NCBI RefSeq assembly: GCF_949987515.2
Contig: NC_082703.1
Coordinates: 6,868,680 to 6,932,679 of the forward strand
Length of the DNA: 64,000 bases
Direction of reading: 5' to 3'
Origin: Delphinus delphis
Lineage: Eukaryota; Chordata; Mammalia; Artiodactyla; Delphinidae
In this document: piece by piece, positions 1 through 11,945 of the stretch
How positions within the stretch are numbered: position 1 is the stretch's first letter
How the letters are laid out: each line of letters opens with the position of its first letter
The notes under the pieces: model-generated
What the model was told of the DNA's origin: nothing
What the model saw: the letters and a program-made list of their open reading frames with translations, nothing else
The model's database searches: none
Translations under genes and position numbers: made by a program

Positions 1-11
1 ACTATGATCAA

Positions 12-560
12 GTGGGATTTATCCCAGGGATGCAAGGATTCTTCAATAAACACAAATCAATCAATGTGATACACCACATTAACAAATTAAGGAATAAAAA
101 CCATATGATTGTCTCAATAGATGCAGAAAAAGCTTTTGACAAAATTCAACACCCATTTATGATAAAAACTCTCCAGGAAATGGGCATAGAGGGAACCTAC
201 CTCAACATAATAAAGGCCGTATATGACAAACCCACAGCAAGCATCATACTCAATGGTGAAAAACTGAAAGCATTTCCACTAAGATCAGGAACAAGACAAG
301 GATGTCCACTTTCACCACTCTTATTCTACATAGTTTTGGAAGTCCTAGCCACAGCAGTCAGAGAAGAAAAAGAAATAAAATGAATCCAAATTGGGAAAGA
401 AGAAGTAAAGCTGTCACTGTTTGCAGATGACATGATACTATACATAGAGAATCCTAAAGGTGCCACCAGAAAACTATTAGAACTAATCAGTGAATTTGGT
501 AAGGTTTCAGGATACAAAATTAATGCACAGAAATCTGGCATTCCTATTCACCAACAATGA
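12..560 (+). pseudogene. L1 ORF2 reverse-transcriptase core, interrupted
   Basis: This frame encodes the palm of the L1 reverse transcriptase, the enzyme that copies L1 RNA into DNA at a nicked target. Visible landmarks are [13 protein letters not shown] (motif A, catalytic Asp), [14 protein letters not shown], and FADD (motif C) at 420-431. An in-frame TGA at 381-383 sits where L1 proteins normally carry Gly, between EKEIK and IQIGKEEVK. The same frame continues past it to FADD and then ends at 558-560. The early end follows an apparent 2-base loss near 537-540 relative to the copy at 60.0 kb. The two catalytic motifs are therefore separated by a stop, and the protein would be dead. Confidence 0.9.
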
Positions 561-1242
561 AAAATCAGAAAGAGAAATTAAGGAAACACTCCCATTTACC
601 ATTGCAACAAAAAGAATAAAATGCCTAGGAATAAACCTGCCTAAGGAGAAGAAAGACTTGTACTCAGAAAACTATAAAACACTGATGAAAGAAATCAAAG
701 ATGACATAAACAGATGGAGAAATATACCATGGTCTTGGATTGGAAGAATCAATATTGTGAAAATGACTATACTACCCAAAGCAATCTACAGATTCAATGC
801 AATCCCCATCAAACTACCTATGGCATTCTTCACAGAGTTAGAACAAAAAATTTTACAATTCATATGGAAAAACAAAAGACCCCAAATAGCCAAATCAATC
901 TTGAGAAAGAAAAACAGAGTTGGAGGAATCAGGCTCCCTGACTTCAAACTATACCACAAAGTTACAGTAATCAAGACAGTATGGTACTGGCACAAAAACA
1001 GAAATATAGATCAATGGTATAGGAGAGAATGCCCAGAGATAAATCCATGCACATATGGGCACCTAATTTATGACAAAGGAGGCAAGAACATACAATGGAG
1101 AAAAGACAGCCTCTTCAATAAGTGGTGCTTGGAAAGCTGGACAGCTACATGTAAAAGAATGAAATTAGAACACTCTCTAACACCATACACAAAAATAAAC
1201 TCCAAATGGATTAAAAACTTAAATGTAAGACCAAACACTTAG
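541..1242 (+). pseudogene. L1 ORF2 post-RT segment, shifted frame
   Basis: After the frameshift near 540 the ORF2 reading continues in another frame as a long open stretch. It contains the segments [34 protein letters not shown] and [14 protein letters not shown], typical of the region after the polymerase core. It closes at TAG 1240-1242 beside a short local duplication (GAGGAAAA twice around 1242-1265) that is absent from the copy at about 60.73 kb. An ATG-initiated reading begins at 490, but that start has no biological meaning here. Confidence 0.85.
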
Positions 1243-1491
1243 AGGAAAAATCTCTTAGAGGAAAACATAGGAAAAACACTCTTTGACATAAACCACAGCA
1301 AGATCTTTTTTGACCCACCTCCTAGAGTAATGAAATAAAAACAAAAATAAACAAGTGGGACTTAATAAACTTAAATCTTTTGCACAGCAAAGGAAACCAT
1401 AAATGAGCCAAAAAGACAACTCTCAGAATGGGAGAAAATATTTTCAAATGAAACAACAGACAGATTAATCTCCAAAATATACCACCAGCTC

Positions 1492-2028
1492 GTGGAGCTC
1501 AATATCAAAAAAACAAACAATCCAGTGAAAAAATGGGCAGAAGACATAAACAGACATTTCACCAAGGAAGACATACAGATGGCCAAGAGGCACATGAAAA
1601 TATGCTCAACGTCACTAATTATTAGAGAAGTGCAAGTCAAAACTACAATGAGTTATCACCTCATGCCGGTCAGAATGGCCATTATCAAAAAATCTAGAAA
1701 CAATAAGTGCTGGAAAGGGTGTGGTGAAAAGGGAACCCTCCTGCACTGTTGGTGGGAATGTAAATTGATACAGCCACTATGGAAAACAGTATGGAGGTTC
1801 CTTAAAAAACTAAAAATAGGACCACCATATGACCCAGCAATCCCACTGCTGGGCATATACCCTGAGAAAACCATAATTCAAAAAAAGTTGCATACCCCAA
1901 TATCCACTACAACGCTATTTACAATAGCCAGAACATGGAACCAACCTAAATGTCCATCAACAGATGAATGGATAAAAAAGATGTGGCACATATATACAAT
2001 GGAATATTACTCAGTCATAAAAAAATGA
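1492..2028 (+). pseudogene. L1 ORF2 C-terminal (Cys-rich) segment
   Basis: This stretch encodes the ORF2 C-terminus. It contains the cysteine-rich stretch [21 protein letters not shown], then [12 protein letters not shown] and [21 protein letters not shown]. Between 1242 and 1492 the frame is broken by more than one indel. The Cys-rich region binds nucleic acid and is needed for retrotransposition in active L1s. Here it cannot be translated together with the upstream domains. Confidence 0.85.
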
Positions 2029-2487
2029 AATTGAGTTATTTGGAGTGAGGTAGATGGAACTAGAGTCTGTCATACAGAGTGAAGTAAGTCAGAAAGAGAA
2101 AAACAAATACCATATGCTAACGCATATATATGGAATCTAAAAAAAAAAAAAGGTACTGATAAACCTAGTTGCAGGGCAGGAATAAAGATGTAGACATAGA
2201 GAATGGACTTGAGGACATGGGGTGGGAGGGCAAAGCTGGGGCGAAGTGAGAGTTACATCAACATATATACACTACCGAATGTAAAATAGTTGGCTGGTGG
2301 GAAGGGAGATCGGCTTGGTGCTTTGCGATGACCTAGAGGGGTGGGATAGGGAGGATGGGAGGGAGACTCAAGTGGGAGGGGATATGGGGACATGTGTATG
2401 CATATGGCTGATTCTCCTTGTTGTGCAACAGAAACTAACACAGTATTGTGAAGCAATTATACTTCAATAAAGATCTATTAAAAAAAA

Positions 2488-3487
2488 TACCCACTGAATT
2501 TAGTAACCTGGAAACCATTGGTGGCTTTATAGAGATATGTTTGCTAGGAGCAGATTGGAAACTAGATTGCAGTGGACTGAGGGATAGGTGGTAGGTGAGT
2601 TTATTGGTTCCAGCAGTACTAGGTTTTGCAACAAATAAAAATCAAAGTTTCAGTGCCTTCACTGAACAGGAGTTAATGTATTGCCCTTGTAACAGTTGTG
2701 TTTCTGGATGTTCCTGGTCATTGGGTAGCTTTCTCTCATGATACGATGCAGGGAACCAGCCTCCTTCCTTTTTATGGTTGCATCATCCCTAGTGAAACCT
2801 CATCACCACGGTTGTCTGCATCTAACTGGTCAAGCAGAAAGCAGCCTGGAGAAAGCTACTTCTTAAAGCCTTTGCCTAGAAGTTACCCACAACTTTAGCT
2901 CCTATTTCATTGGTAGAACTAATAGCATGGCCATACCTAAGATGAAAGGGAGGCTGGAGATAGAGTCTCCGTCTGGGCAGTCACTAACTCTCTACAATTG
3001 GAAGAGGGGAATGACATTTTGGGGGCAACAAGCCACCTCTGCCACAGTAAAGATAATGCTTTCGAGAAACTTGAATGTCAGGAGATTGGTTTAAAGCTGG
3101 ATAGAAGTGAGGGGTTGAGGGCATTTCTCCTTTTAATCTGAAAGACTGGTGCATGTTTTCAAGCCATTGGGAATGATCCAATTCAAGAGAGAGGTTAAAT
3201 GTACAAGAAAGGAAGGGATCAGGAAAATGAATATGAAAAAAATTCAAGGTGGGAGAGTATGATATGCAAAGCCCAAGTACAAGGATTGGCCTCAGGGAAA
3301 ACAGGTAGCTAGTCTGTTTTATTGGAAGGGAAGGAGGATAGCGTCGGGGCATAAATAGGTTTTATGCTTTAGTAATAGGAACAGAGGGAGTTCCTCTCCG
3401 CTGGTGTCTATTTTTTTTTTTCTAGAAAACAGGATGTACATTAAGGGGGAGGTGTGGGGTGTGAGAAGTTTGAGGAGAGTGAAGATT
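2488..3487. other. No gene seen
   Basis: I recognise no gene or repeat here apart from a short T-run near 3411-3421. The short open frames show no family motif and no start or splice context. Confidence 0.6.
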
Positions 3488-3500
3488 TAAAATTATTGTT

Positions 3501-3731
3501 GGGACTTCCCTGGCGGTCCAGTGGCTAAGACTCCACGCTTGCAATGCAGGGGGCCAGGGTTTGATCCCTGGTCGGGGAACTAGATCCCACATGCTGCAAC
3601 TAAAGATTCTGCATGCCGCAACTAAGGATCCCGCATGCCGCAACTAACAGAAGATCCCGCATGTGGCAACAAAGATCCTGCATGCCGCAAGTAAGAGCCA
3701 GCACAGCCAAATAAATATTAAAAAAAATAAA
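3501..3731 (+). mobile_element. CHR-type tRNA-derived SINE (older copy)
   Basis: The head reads GGGACTTCCCTGGCGG, with a tRNA-like A box (GTCCAGTGG) and B box (GGTTTGATCCC). The body is CHR-like and carries several copies of a GATCCYGCATGCCGCAACTAA-like unit. The tail is A-rich. TAAAATTATTGTT at 3488-3500 and TAAAATCAATGTT at 3728-3740 agree at 11 of 13 positions and look like an aged target-site duplication. Its divergence from the CHR-1 copies suggests an older insertion. Confidence 0.85.
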
Positions 3732-3747
3732 ATCAATGTTGCCCTGC

Positions 3748-3797
3748 TCGATACTTGCTATACAGTAGGTACTCTATCAATGTTTTCTGACTGTTGA
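3748..3797 (+). mobile_element. MIR 3'-end fragment
   Basis: The order of ACAGTAGGTACTC, ATCAATGTT and TCTGACTG resembles the tail of MIR (…catagtaggtgctcaataaatgtt…). The match is short, so the family call is tentative. Confidence 0.4.
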
Positions 3798-6617
3798 TAT
3801 GTGCATTGCCTTTCGCAGCATCTGGGGATTGTTATGAATAGCCAAGGGCTCTTTCCTTCTGCATCTGAGCAGCACCAAAATCTCGCTGTGAATCCAGGTG
3901 CCATTGGCTGGAATTCATTCTGTAAGGCCAGCCCGTCTTCTGCCACACCTGGAGGGGCTTGGCCACTGGGATTCCTAACGAATCGTGTTTCTATAAATTG
4001 TTCCTCTGACCTGGAGCCCATGGAACTATTTCCGCCTGCTGCCCACAGCTGCAGAAGCCCAGGTGCACGATGGCTGTGGGAGGGGGTGGGTTGTGAAGAG
4101 TGTGAGGTCCATGCATTGACGCCTCAGGCTTCCCCTCTCCTCTCCTTCTGCTGCCTCCAGAGTAGAGAAGACCAGACCTCAGAGTCAACAGGCACCTGCT
4201 TCCTGCAGCATGTATTTAGGATTAGGTCATGAACCTGAAATGAACGAAATAAAAGGTGGGCACTCTGCCAGAAAATGATGCATTTACAAAAGCCGGCGCG
4301 CTGGAGGCGTCTCCATCCCCGCCAGTGGATCCCACCCTGCTCCACTCCCTGTGCCCTGTCACCCACTCCTCACATCCGCTCACCTTTCTCCCCCATTCTT
4401 TTTCCCCACTCCTCCCCTCCACGCCCCACATTGCATTTCTCTTCAGTTCCCCTCTCCCCGGGCCCCCAGGAGGGGTGTGAGCCAGAGACCCTGCAGCCCC
4501 GGGGCTCTAGCAGCCTTCCTGGTGCTGCTGTTCCCTGTTATTTTCATTTCCCTGTAATTCGAGGGGACAGGTGGGATGTGCTTCAAAACACTGTAATCAT
4601 ATTTTAAATGGAAATGAAATGTGTGAATTAAATGTAAATTACAGTAGAATGGAAGGACAGTCACTATTAGTTAAGGTCTGACACCTATTTTTGCAGACCT
4701 TTCCCAAACGCCACAACTCGTTTCCCCAATGTGTGATGAGAAGTTGTAATTATGTGACAGCTGCTTCTGCAGTGGGGTTGATGCTAGTTACTGGGTCGTT
4801 TGTGTAAGGGGGCCAGGATCAGGGGCTGTGTAGGTATTTCAAGTAGCTATGGACTGCAGTTGGTACTATAAAATTACCCAGAAGAAATGATATTTTTATA
4901 GGAGGGCCGTGAAAAGAAATCTCTTTTTTTCCCCCTTGGAGAGGTGAGGCCGTAATATAAAGGGACACTTTTATATAGTCAATTTATTTACGTATTCTCC
5001 ATTTGCTTTTATATTGGAAAAGTATGTGCAGTGCCAATGGGTTGCAATTTTGCCCTCAGTCTCAGGCTGCTTCCCTCCCACCTAGTCCCAGGCGCCTGAT
5101 GGTTCCCAGGGGAGCCCATGGTCCCTCCTGCATAACCGTTCGTGAACATTTTTCAAGACAGTACCAGCTCTTTGCTTTAATTCCTTGGATGAGGAAGGCA
5201 ATATTTTTTTTAATTTATCCAATGCCATGACAAAACAGCAAAAAAGATTTAAAAGAAAATCACTGAATTCCCATCAGTCTGGTCTCCTGGTTTGTTTTTT
5301 GTGGACAAAATGACCGGTTGATGGAGTGAATTTAAAAATTTTCTGTGTTGTGTTGCAGAACTTTCCGGGATAAGGGCAAATCTGGATAAAATAGATAAGC
5401 GTAGAAGCATGGAAAGGTCACTACGTTCATTCAAAAGGGGTCTACTTACGTGCCTGTTGTTGATTCTCCTCCTGTTTGCTTCAGCGAAACGCCTCTGTCT
5501 CCACCCGAGCAGTCAGCAGATGATGTATGTTGACTAATCATGTGCGTCAGTGAATTTTATAAATCTTGCGTTTTTTACGAGCCAACAGAGATGCAAGCTC
5601 AGTCAATATTTAGTTCTTGGGGACACTTGCAATTAAGGTGTAACATCTATCCTGCGATGAACGCAGGTTCTATCCTGAAGATTCCTTGGAATCTGGCCAG
5701 TGTCCCCCTTGCGCTTGGCCTCGGAACAGCTCTTCAGCTGCAGTTCTCTGCTAGACCAGGGCCAGCAGCTTCAGAACAGCTGAGAATCACCCTCCACATC
5801 ACTGCCTGAGCTCACGTTCTAAATGCATCTCTGGCCATGTCACTTGGTGCCCTGGTGAGAAGCTTCAGGGACCTCAGTGAGAGAGTCAGGGGTCCCTGCT
5901 GTCGATCTATGCGACAGCTTACGCCTCCCCATGCCTCAGACAGTTTCTCTCTGCTCAGGCTAATTCTTCTTTGAATGTCTGTTTCCACCTTCCCTGCCCA
6001 GTAATGCCCCTGACCCTCAAAATCTCTCAGACTGCTCGCGGAAGGCCAAGCCTTCCCAGAGCCCCTGCAGGCCAACCCAAGTACTTCGTTGCTGTGTCCC
6101 AGGCATGCTGCACTCACTACACTGCATCACCCCTAACTTTTTCCATGCGCACCTCTGGATGGGCACGGAAATGCCCAGCACATCTCCTGCACAGCTCGAC
6201 AGGGAACCAGAAGAAGCCTTTTCGCTGGTGGCTGTTTCTCTTCGGCAAGTTGAGGTGCTAAAATAAATAAACATAAATATAGGCCAATTTTTGAATTTCC
6301 TAACAGTTTTCCTCTCTTGCTGATATCATCCATCTTCATTTTTAAATAAAACAGAAAACTGCTGTATATCACAAAATGTAAGCCACGTCGAGTGTCTTCC
6401 TTTTGATTGCATTATATCTACCATTACCTTGTTTATGGTCATGTGGAAATAAAATTAGTCAGCAGCTTGTGTTCTAAATGCAAATCTGATCATGGCGCTG
6501 GCTCCCCTGCCTCCTGGCTTGGTGATAGAAAGGTTGGTTTGGATGGGCAGAAAGGGCGAAAGGAAAACTTCCATGACTTTAATGGGATAGTGATCTTGTG
6601 AGTTATAGTAAATATCT
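3798..6617. other. No gene seen; mostly repeat-free
   Basis: About 2.8 kb in which I recognise no coding gene and no transposon. It includes a C/T-rich stretch near 4350-4460 and AT-rich segments near 4600-5000 and 5180-5560. Open frames here, such as 3801-4232, have no recognisable domain. Confidence 0.55.
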
Positions 6618-6770
6618 GGGAATTCCCTGGTGGTCCAATGGTTAGGACTTGGTGCTCTTACTTCTGGGGCCTGGGTTCGATCCCTGGTTGGGGAACTAAG
6701 ATCCCACAAGCCGTGTGGTGCAGCCAGAAAAAAAAAAAAAAAGAAGAAAAAGAAAAGAAAGAAAATAAAA
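6618..6770 (+). mobile_element. tRNA-derived SINE, short CHR/Bov-tA-like form
   Basis: The head is GGGAATTCCCTGGTGG, with tRNA-like boxes (GTCCAATGG, GGGTTCGATCCC). The body is short and ends near GTGGTGCAGCC, followed by a long impure A tail. It lacks the longer CHR body seen in its neighbour. Confidence 0.85.
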
Positions 6771-6795
6771 CTATCAACTTTTAAAAAAATAAGTA

Positions 6796-7146
6796 GGGCT
6801 TCCCTGGTGGTGCAGTGGTTAAGAATCCGCCTGCCAATGCAGGGGATACGGGTTCGAGCCCTGGTCCGGGAAGATCCCACATGCTGCGGAACAGCTAAGC
6901 CCGTGTGCCACAACAACTGAGCCTGCGCTCTAGAGCCTGCAAGCCACAGCTACTGAGCCCACATGCCACAACTACTGAAGCCTGCGCACCTAAAGCCCGT
7001 GCTCCACAACAAGAGAAGCCACGGCAATGAGAAGCCCGTGCACCACGACAAAGAGTAGCCCCAGCTTGCCGCAACTAGAGAAAGCCCACGTGCAGCAACG
7101 AAGACCCAATGCAGCCAAAAATAAATAAATTTATTAAAAAAAAAAT
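6796..7146 (+). mobile_element. CHR-2-like SINE, long form
   Basis: The head is GGGCTTCCCTGGTGG, with B box GGGTTCGAGCCC. A long body repeats CCACAACTACTGAGCC-like and AGAGAAGCC-like units and ends in AAATAAATAAATTTATT and an A tail. It lies directly behind another SINE in the same orientation. The long body separates it from the ~210-base CHR-1 copies. Confidence 0.85.
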
Positions 7147-7194
7147 TTGGTCTTTCTGGCACAGAGCTCCTAAAACCTTGAGAATTTTTCTTTT

Positions 7195-7870
7195 GTTATG
7201 TTAATGAGATGACTTTTGGAAAACACCTAGGGATGGGGGCCGGTTGTCAGGGGAACCAATCATGTAATTGGAGGGTTGGAACTTTCACCCCCCTCTCCCC
7301 ACCTCTGGGGAGGGAAGAGGGGCCGGAAATTGAGTTCAGTCACCAATGGCCAGTGATTTAATGAATCATGCCTATGAAATGAAGCCTCTATAAAAATTCA
7401 AAAGGGTGGATTTGCAGAGCTTCTGGGTTGGTGAACATGCGGAGATTTGGGAGAGTGGTGGCACTCAGAGAGAGCATGGAAGCTCTGTGCCCTTTCCTCA
7501 CACCTTGCCCTCTGCATCTCTTCCATCACGCTGTTCCTGAATTATATCCTCTTCTAACAAACTGGTGATCTAATAAGTAAACTGTTTCTCTGAGTTCTGT
7601 GAGCCACTCTAGCAAATTAATCAAATCCAAGGAGAGGGTTGTTGGAATCTCCAATTTATTGCCAGTCAGTCAGAAGCACAGGTGACAACCTGGACTTGTA
7701 ATTGGAGTCTGGAGTGGATGTGTGTAGGGGAAACAGCCTTATGGGAACGAGCCCTTACCCAGTGGGATCTATCTCAGATGTCAGAATCGAGCTGAATTAT
7801 AGGACACCCAGCTGGTGTCTCAGAATTGCTTGGTGGTGCGGGGGAAACCCCCATACTCTGTAACTGGCCA
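7195..7870 (+). mobile_element. Degraded endogenous-retrovirus LTR, family unassigned
   Basis: The landmark order matches an LTR I recognise from mammalian genomes but cannot name. The landmarks are AATGAATCATGCCTATG, a CATGGAAGCTCTG block, GTTCCTGAATTATATCC, a decayed polyadenylation region near 7555, CTGTTTCTCTGAGTTCTGTG, AGCACAGGTGACAACC and GACACCCAGCTGGTGTC. No internal retroviral genes are present, so this is probably a solo LTR. Boundaries are approximate. Confidence 0.55.
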
Positions 7871-8779
7871 TGAGCATCATTACATGGTTCAAAGGAAGGA
7901 AAGGGTAAATGTTTCTGGGGACTCCTCAAACCCTTTTATTTCTATTCTATGAAACAGAGAAGGCATTAGTATCCCCAGTGGATAAATGAGGAGACAGGCA
8001 GAGGGCTGACACAAATGAGAGAAACCGAGGTAATTAGAAAGTCTGTGGTGTGTTCAGAGCAAGTTACCCAGCAGCCCTGGGGCTCGTGGAGTGTCTGTAA
8101 GTTGTGACATGACCAACAGCGATCAAAGAAGCAAAGTTGTTTGGGTCAAACAGATTTGGTGAGTATCCCCCGAGAACCATTATTCCTACCCAACTTAGTA
8201 TTAGGAAGCCTGGATGTTTCTGCAGAAGATGGTAATGTTGGTTGAGATTTCCGTGGGGTGCAGGTGTGAGGTGTGTAGGGGTTCTGACCGCACCCCCGCC
8301 ATAGTGTCCCTGTCAACCTCCACATCACACAGCAGCGAGCGAGTTGCCAAATGTCCTTCTGACCTGAACTAGAAGTCAGGACCCCCAGAAAACTCAGCCA
8401 CCAGATCAACTCTTTCTATTAATATGACTAGACAGCCGCTGCAAGCCTGGGATTTATTCTGGTAAATCCCGGTCTCGGGAGGGCCCCGCTCAATTTGTGC
8501 AGAAACTCTACCAACAGCGGAGGGTTGATTTAGTGTCAGAAAAGTGTGTTTGAAACAAGTGCATTTTCCTTTACGAGTCTTTTAACATCAGGAGAGAAAT
8601 ACAGCTGATTGCAATTGATTTGTATACGTGGCTCTTTCTGTGAAGTGTCACAGTGAGTTTTATAGGAAGATGGAAACAAAGGAGGAGAAGGGAGAAAATA
8701 GCTTCTGGAAGATGCAGGACAGAGGGCACAAGAAATCGCATCATACAGAACACGGTTGTCTCTCCGGGTTGACACACTT
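7871..8779. other. No gene seen
   Basis: No recognised gene or repeat. The sequence is mixed in composition, with only short frames that lack motifs. Confidence 0.5.
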
Positions 8780-8956
8780 GGATCCCAGCTCACTTGCGGT
8801 GTGACCCTGCCATCTCGAAGCCTCGGTTGCCACATCCGAGAAAGGGGGATAAGGACAGTATCTCCGTCACAGGCTGTGGGCAAGGTTAAATCAGTTTGTG
8901 CAACTGAAGGGCTGGTCACAGCGCCTGCCAGATTGTTGGTGCTCAATAAGGGATAA
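8780..8956 (+). mobile_element. MIR SINE fossil
   Basis: Follows the MIR core and tail: GTGTGACCCT, AAGCCTCGGTTGCCACATCC, GGGGATAAGGACAGTATC, GGTTAAATCAG, then GCGCCTGCC and TTGGTGCTCAATAAG. Strongly diverged. Confidence 0.6.
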
Positions 8957-9224
8957 CGAAAAGCAAAAGCACATGAGTTGTGAATTCATGAATTCAAGGC
9001 CCAGAAAGGTCTTTCCGGAAGTCAGCTGTCAATCTCTTCCACTCCCCTGGGACCGAATCTTTCAAAATTGTGAAAATGGGGCTCCAGGCTTTCTGTCCTC
9101 CAACCCTCAGCCCCAGTTGCTTTTGTTTTCCTCCTGTTCATCTCCCTCCCTAAAAGCTACTTCCAGGGAGGAGCCTTCTAAGAGCCCATCATACTAGAAC
9201 ACAGCAGTGCAATCAGCATTTAGC

Positions 9225-9505
9225 ATGTGTCCCACACGGGAGCGCCTTAGAGCTCTTTATAGTTTTAAAAACACTTACACCCACATTGCTTCATTTAATC
9301 ATCTCAACAACTCCACGCGTCATATAAGGCAGGCGTTATTTATTCCTACAGTGAAACAAAATAGAGGCATAGAAGAGTTAAGTAATTGTTCAAAATTCAT
9401 ATTTTTGTTTCACAAATATAGTTTGAGGTATGCGTAAATGATCCCGTAAAAATCACACAATTAATAAAGTAAGGATCTGGGACTTGATTTTGTGTTTTCT
9501 AACTC
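9225..9505 (-). mobile_element. MIR SINE fossil, antisense
   Basis: On the plus strand the order is TTCATTTAATCATCTCAACAAC, AGGCAGGCGTTATTTATTCC, then GAAGAGTTAAGTAATTGTTC and AATAAAGTAAGGATCTGGGA. This is the reverse complement of the MIR core. Diverged; ends uncertain. Confidence 0.6.
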
Positions 9506-9776
9506 CAAGTTTTGGTGTATTTTCAAAGAAAAGACTAATTGGGGAATTTCAGCCTAAGTCAACAAATTGAGGAGTGGGAGTACGTTGGGAGTGAGGGGCT
9601 GGTCCACTGCCTCTGCTTTAACATTTCTACAGGAGCCAAGTTGTCTGCGGGGAAGGTCCATCTTTGCCCAAGACATATACCACCAATAGCAAAAGTTTCA
9701 ACTTTCTCTTGGTATTAAGCTTTCTGAGTGTGTCTGTATATATATTCCTTCGTTGTCTCTTCCACTTGGATGCCTG

Positions 9777-10222
9777 TATTAGTGATCTTCTGCTGCATAA
9801 CAAGTAACCCCAAAGCATAACAGCTTAAAACGTATTTATCATCTCTCAGTTTCTGTGGGTCAGGAAGCCCAGCATCACCGAGCTGGGCCCTCTGCTTTTT
9901 GGTCTCTCATAAGGCACTGCTCAAAGGTCGGCTGGGACCGCAGGCATCTTAAAGCTCAGCTGGGGGTGCATCTACTCCCAAGCTCACCAAGTGGCTGTTG
10001 GCAGGACTCAGCTCCTTGGCGTGAGTGAGACAACTCACAGCCTTCCTGTGGCTAGTCTCTGAAGTAAAATACCATCATGTTTGCTGTGTCCTATTCATTG
10101 GAAGCAGGTCAATAGGTCCAGTCCACACTCAAGGGGAAGAGACCTTGCGAGGATGTGCATCCCAGGAGGTGGGGACTGTTGGGGCCACCCTGGATGTCTG
10201 CTGACTACCATACCTTTGTAGG
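9777..10222 (-). mobile_element. MaLR-type LTR, antisense
   Basis: Plus-strand landmarks run in the reverse-complement order of a mammalian LTR: ATCTTCTGCTGCATAACAAG, AACAGCTTAAAACGTATTTA, CTCTCAGTTTCTGTGGGTCA, CACCAAGTGGCTGTTGGCAG, TAGGTCCAGTCCACACTCAA and GGAGGTGGGGACTGTTGGGG. The same family recurs at 25.5 kb. No internal coding region is visible. Confidence 0.65.
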
Positions 10223-11019
10223 GAAGCCTTCAGCACCAGATCCAACCCCTACGACTCCATTTGCTCCTTTCTATTTTGAAGTTGGTAAATATCTCTTAAA
10301 ACTTTGTGGCAGCCGTTGTGAGAGTGTTATGCTGAGTCAGACCCTTAGCCAACTGACTCTATAATGGAACGAACAGAATTAAACGGAAGCAGCTCATCAC
10401 CGATGCCTAAAGATTGGTTGGAGTGAATGAGATTAAGCACACTTCAGCATTGGGCAAGTCCTCGCTTCTTTTTTCTTTTCTTTACTCAAGTGGTTTGCAT
10501 GACGTACCAAAAAGTACAGGAGACACTCTTCCAAAACCATGCTAGGGAATCTCTTGTCCCCGTGCTACTGCCCCCTGCAAAGGTAGGTCAGGTCAGAATC
10601 CAGGAGCACGGATGTTGCTGGCCGCTCTGCAGGGCCCAGGTGGTGGTCAAGGTGGACAGAGAAGTTGTCTGCTGGTCCGCCTGGTCCTGCAGATATGCCT
10701 GTGGGGGCAGCTATGGGCCACCTTGAAACAGTAGCCTACTGTTCCCCAGGAATGTCGGGTTCCACATGCACAGAGCCATGTCATCGTTCTGGTGAGTTTG
10801 GTTTATTTTCATTCATTGAGTCGCTTCTCCCAGCTGCTTGTTTTACGAGGAGTTAACTTCATCAGTGCTACCAAGCCCACATGCTGGCTTCATGCACACC
10901 AGTCTTGGGTTGACGTTGACTCTTTCCCCAAGGTACTGGGCACTGCAGTGAACATATATGGCCCTGGCATTGGAGGTTGAGTCATGGCATGGATAGCCCA
11001 GCAGGGGACCAGGAAGTTC
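10223..11019. other. No gene seen
   Basis: No recognised gene or transposon. Overlapping open frames at 10427-10980 have no domain and no consistent start context. Confidence 0.5.
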
Positions 11020-11430
11020 AGTAACCCTTTATCTGGGTCACAGTCACTCCCTTATTTAAAAGCCATGGATGGCTCCCTGTTTGTCGCAGGGAATGCCAAG
11101 CTTGTCGGCAGGGACAGAAGCCCTTCACTGGGTAGCCCCCTCTGCCTCCCCAGGGACCTCTCCGGCGGCCTGTCTCAACCTCCCGTCCACAGACAGCGAG
11201 ACACCTACACCACGTTCAGTTTCTGTTTCTTTGTCCATGCTTTTCCCTCCCTTTGGAATGAATGCCCTCCCGCCCTGAGATCCTCTGCCCCTCTCTGCCT
11301 AGCGGTCCCCTACCCACCTTCCAAGGCCCAGCTCAAATGCCAGCTGTCCTTTGTAAATTTCCCAGGACCTTTGCTTTGGGCTAGAACTCGTGGGTCTATA
11401 GCAGCCGCCCTCAGCACCCCACCCACGTGC
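11020..11430 (+). mobile_element. L2 LINE fossil, 3' region
   Basis: The sequence follows the usual L2 3' text: TTAAAAGCCATGGATGGCTC, CTTTGGAATGAATGCCC, AAGGCCCAGCTCAAATGCCA and TTCCCAGG. It explains the long frame at 10984-11607, whose proline/serine-rich product has no other support. The stretch 11430-11840 is not assigned and may be an inserted older repeat. Confidence 0.45.
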
Positions 11431-11839
11431 CCTTGTCATTTACCATGTTGGACACACCAGCCTGACTTCCATCTTCCAGCACCCCCAACTCTCTTTCGGA
11501 GGCGTTCTCTGTCTGCCACCTCTGCCCACGTTCAGTGCGGGCTGGAAAAGTCTGGGGTTATGTCCCCAGAGCAACCTCTGCCAATAACTGATGGAGTCGG
11601 TAGATAAACACACCGGCTCCCTCACCCCTTGGGCGGGACGCTTCTGTGGCTTGTATTTGATAGGCACTCCTGGGGTTCTCTACTTGCCCACAGTACTAAC
11701 TGGTTGATAACATACCTCTCATTTTCCCACTCCCCATAAGTGTTTTCCCTGTTCGGTCCCCCCAGATCAGGTACTTGTATTTGAATCTTTGCTCAGGGTC
11801 TGCTTTTGGGGGACGCCGCTAAGACAGACCCCCTGATCT

Positions 11840-11945
11840 GACCTCCCCGAGGACCGAAACTGTGCCTTGTCCCTGACTGCACGCCCCCATGCCTAGCGCA
11901 GTGCCTGGTACACATCGGGGGCTCATATTTTTGTTGAGTTGATTA
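11840..11945 (+). mobile_element. L2 LINE 3' end
   Basis: GAGGACCGAAACTGTGCC, CCTAGCGCAGTGCCTGGTAC and GGGGGCTCATATTTTTGTTG match the L2 tail in order. It probably continues the L2 that starts near 11.0 kb. Confidence 0.55.

Larger units (their letters stand above)
1..2487 (+). mobile_element. L1 LINE, 3' part (ORF2 RT domain to poly-A)
   Basis: The sequence reads in L1 order from the reverse-transcriptase domain of ORF2 through its C-terminus, a 3' untranslated region (about 2029-2487), an AATAAA signal near 2466 and a short A tail. The 5' part lies outside the window, so only one end is visible and no target-site duplication can be tested. The 3' untranslated region is closely similar to that of the L1 at 54.7-62.0 kb, which places both in related subfamilies. 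Stops and frameshifts show it is not active. Confidence 0.95.

Noticed and set aside
10984..11607. 207-codon plus-strand open frame
   Set aside because: It lies over an L2 fossil, is rich in proline and serine, and has no recognisable domain or gene context.
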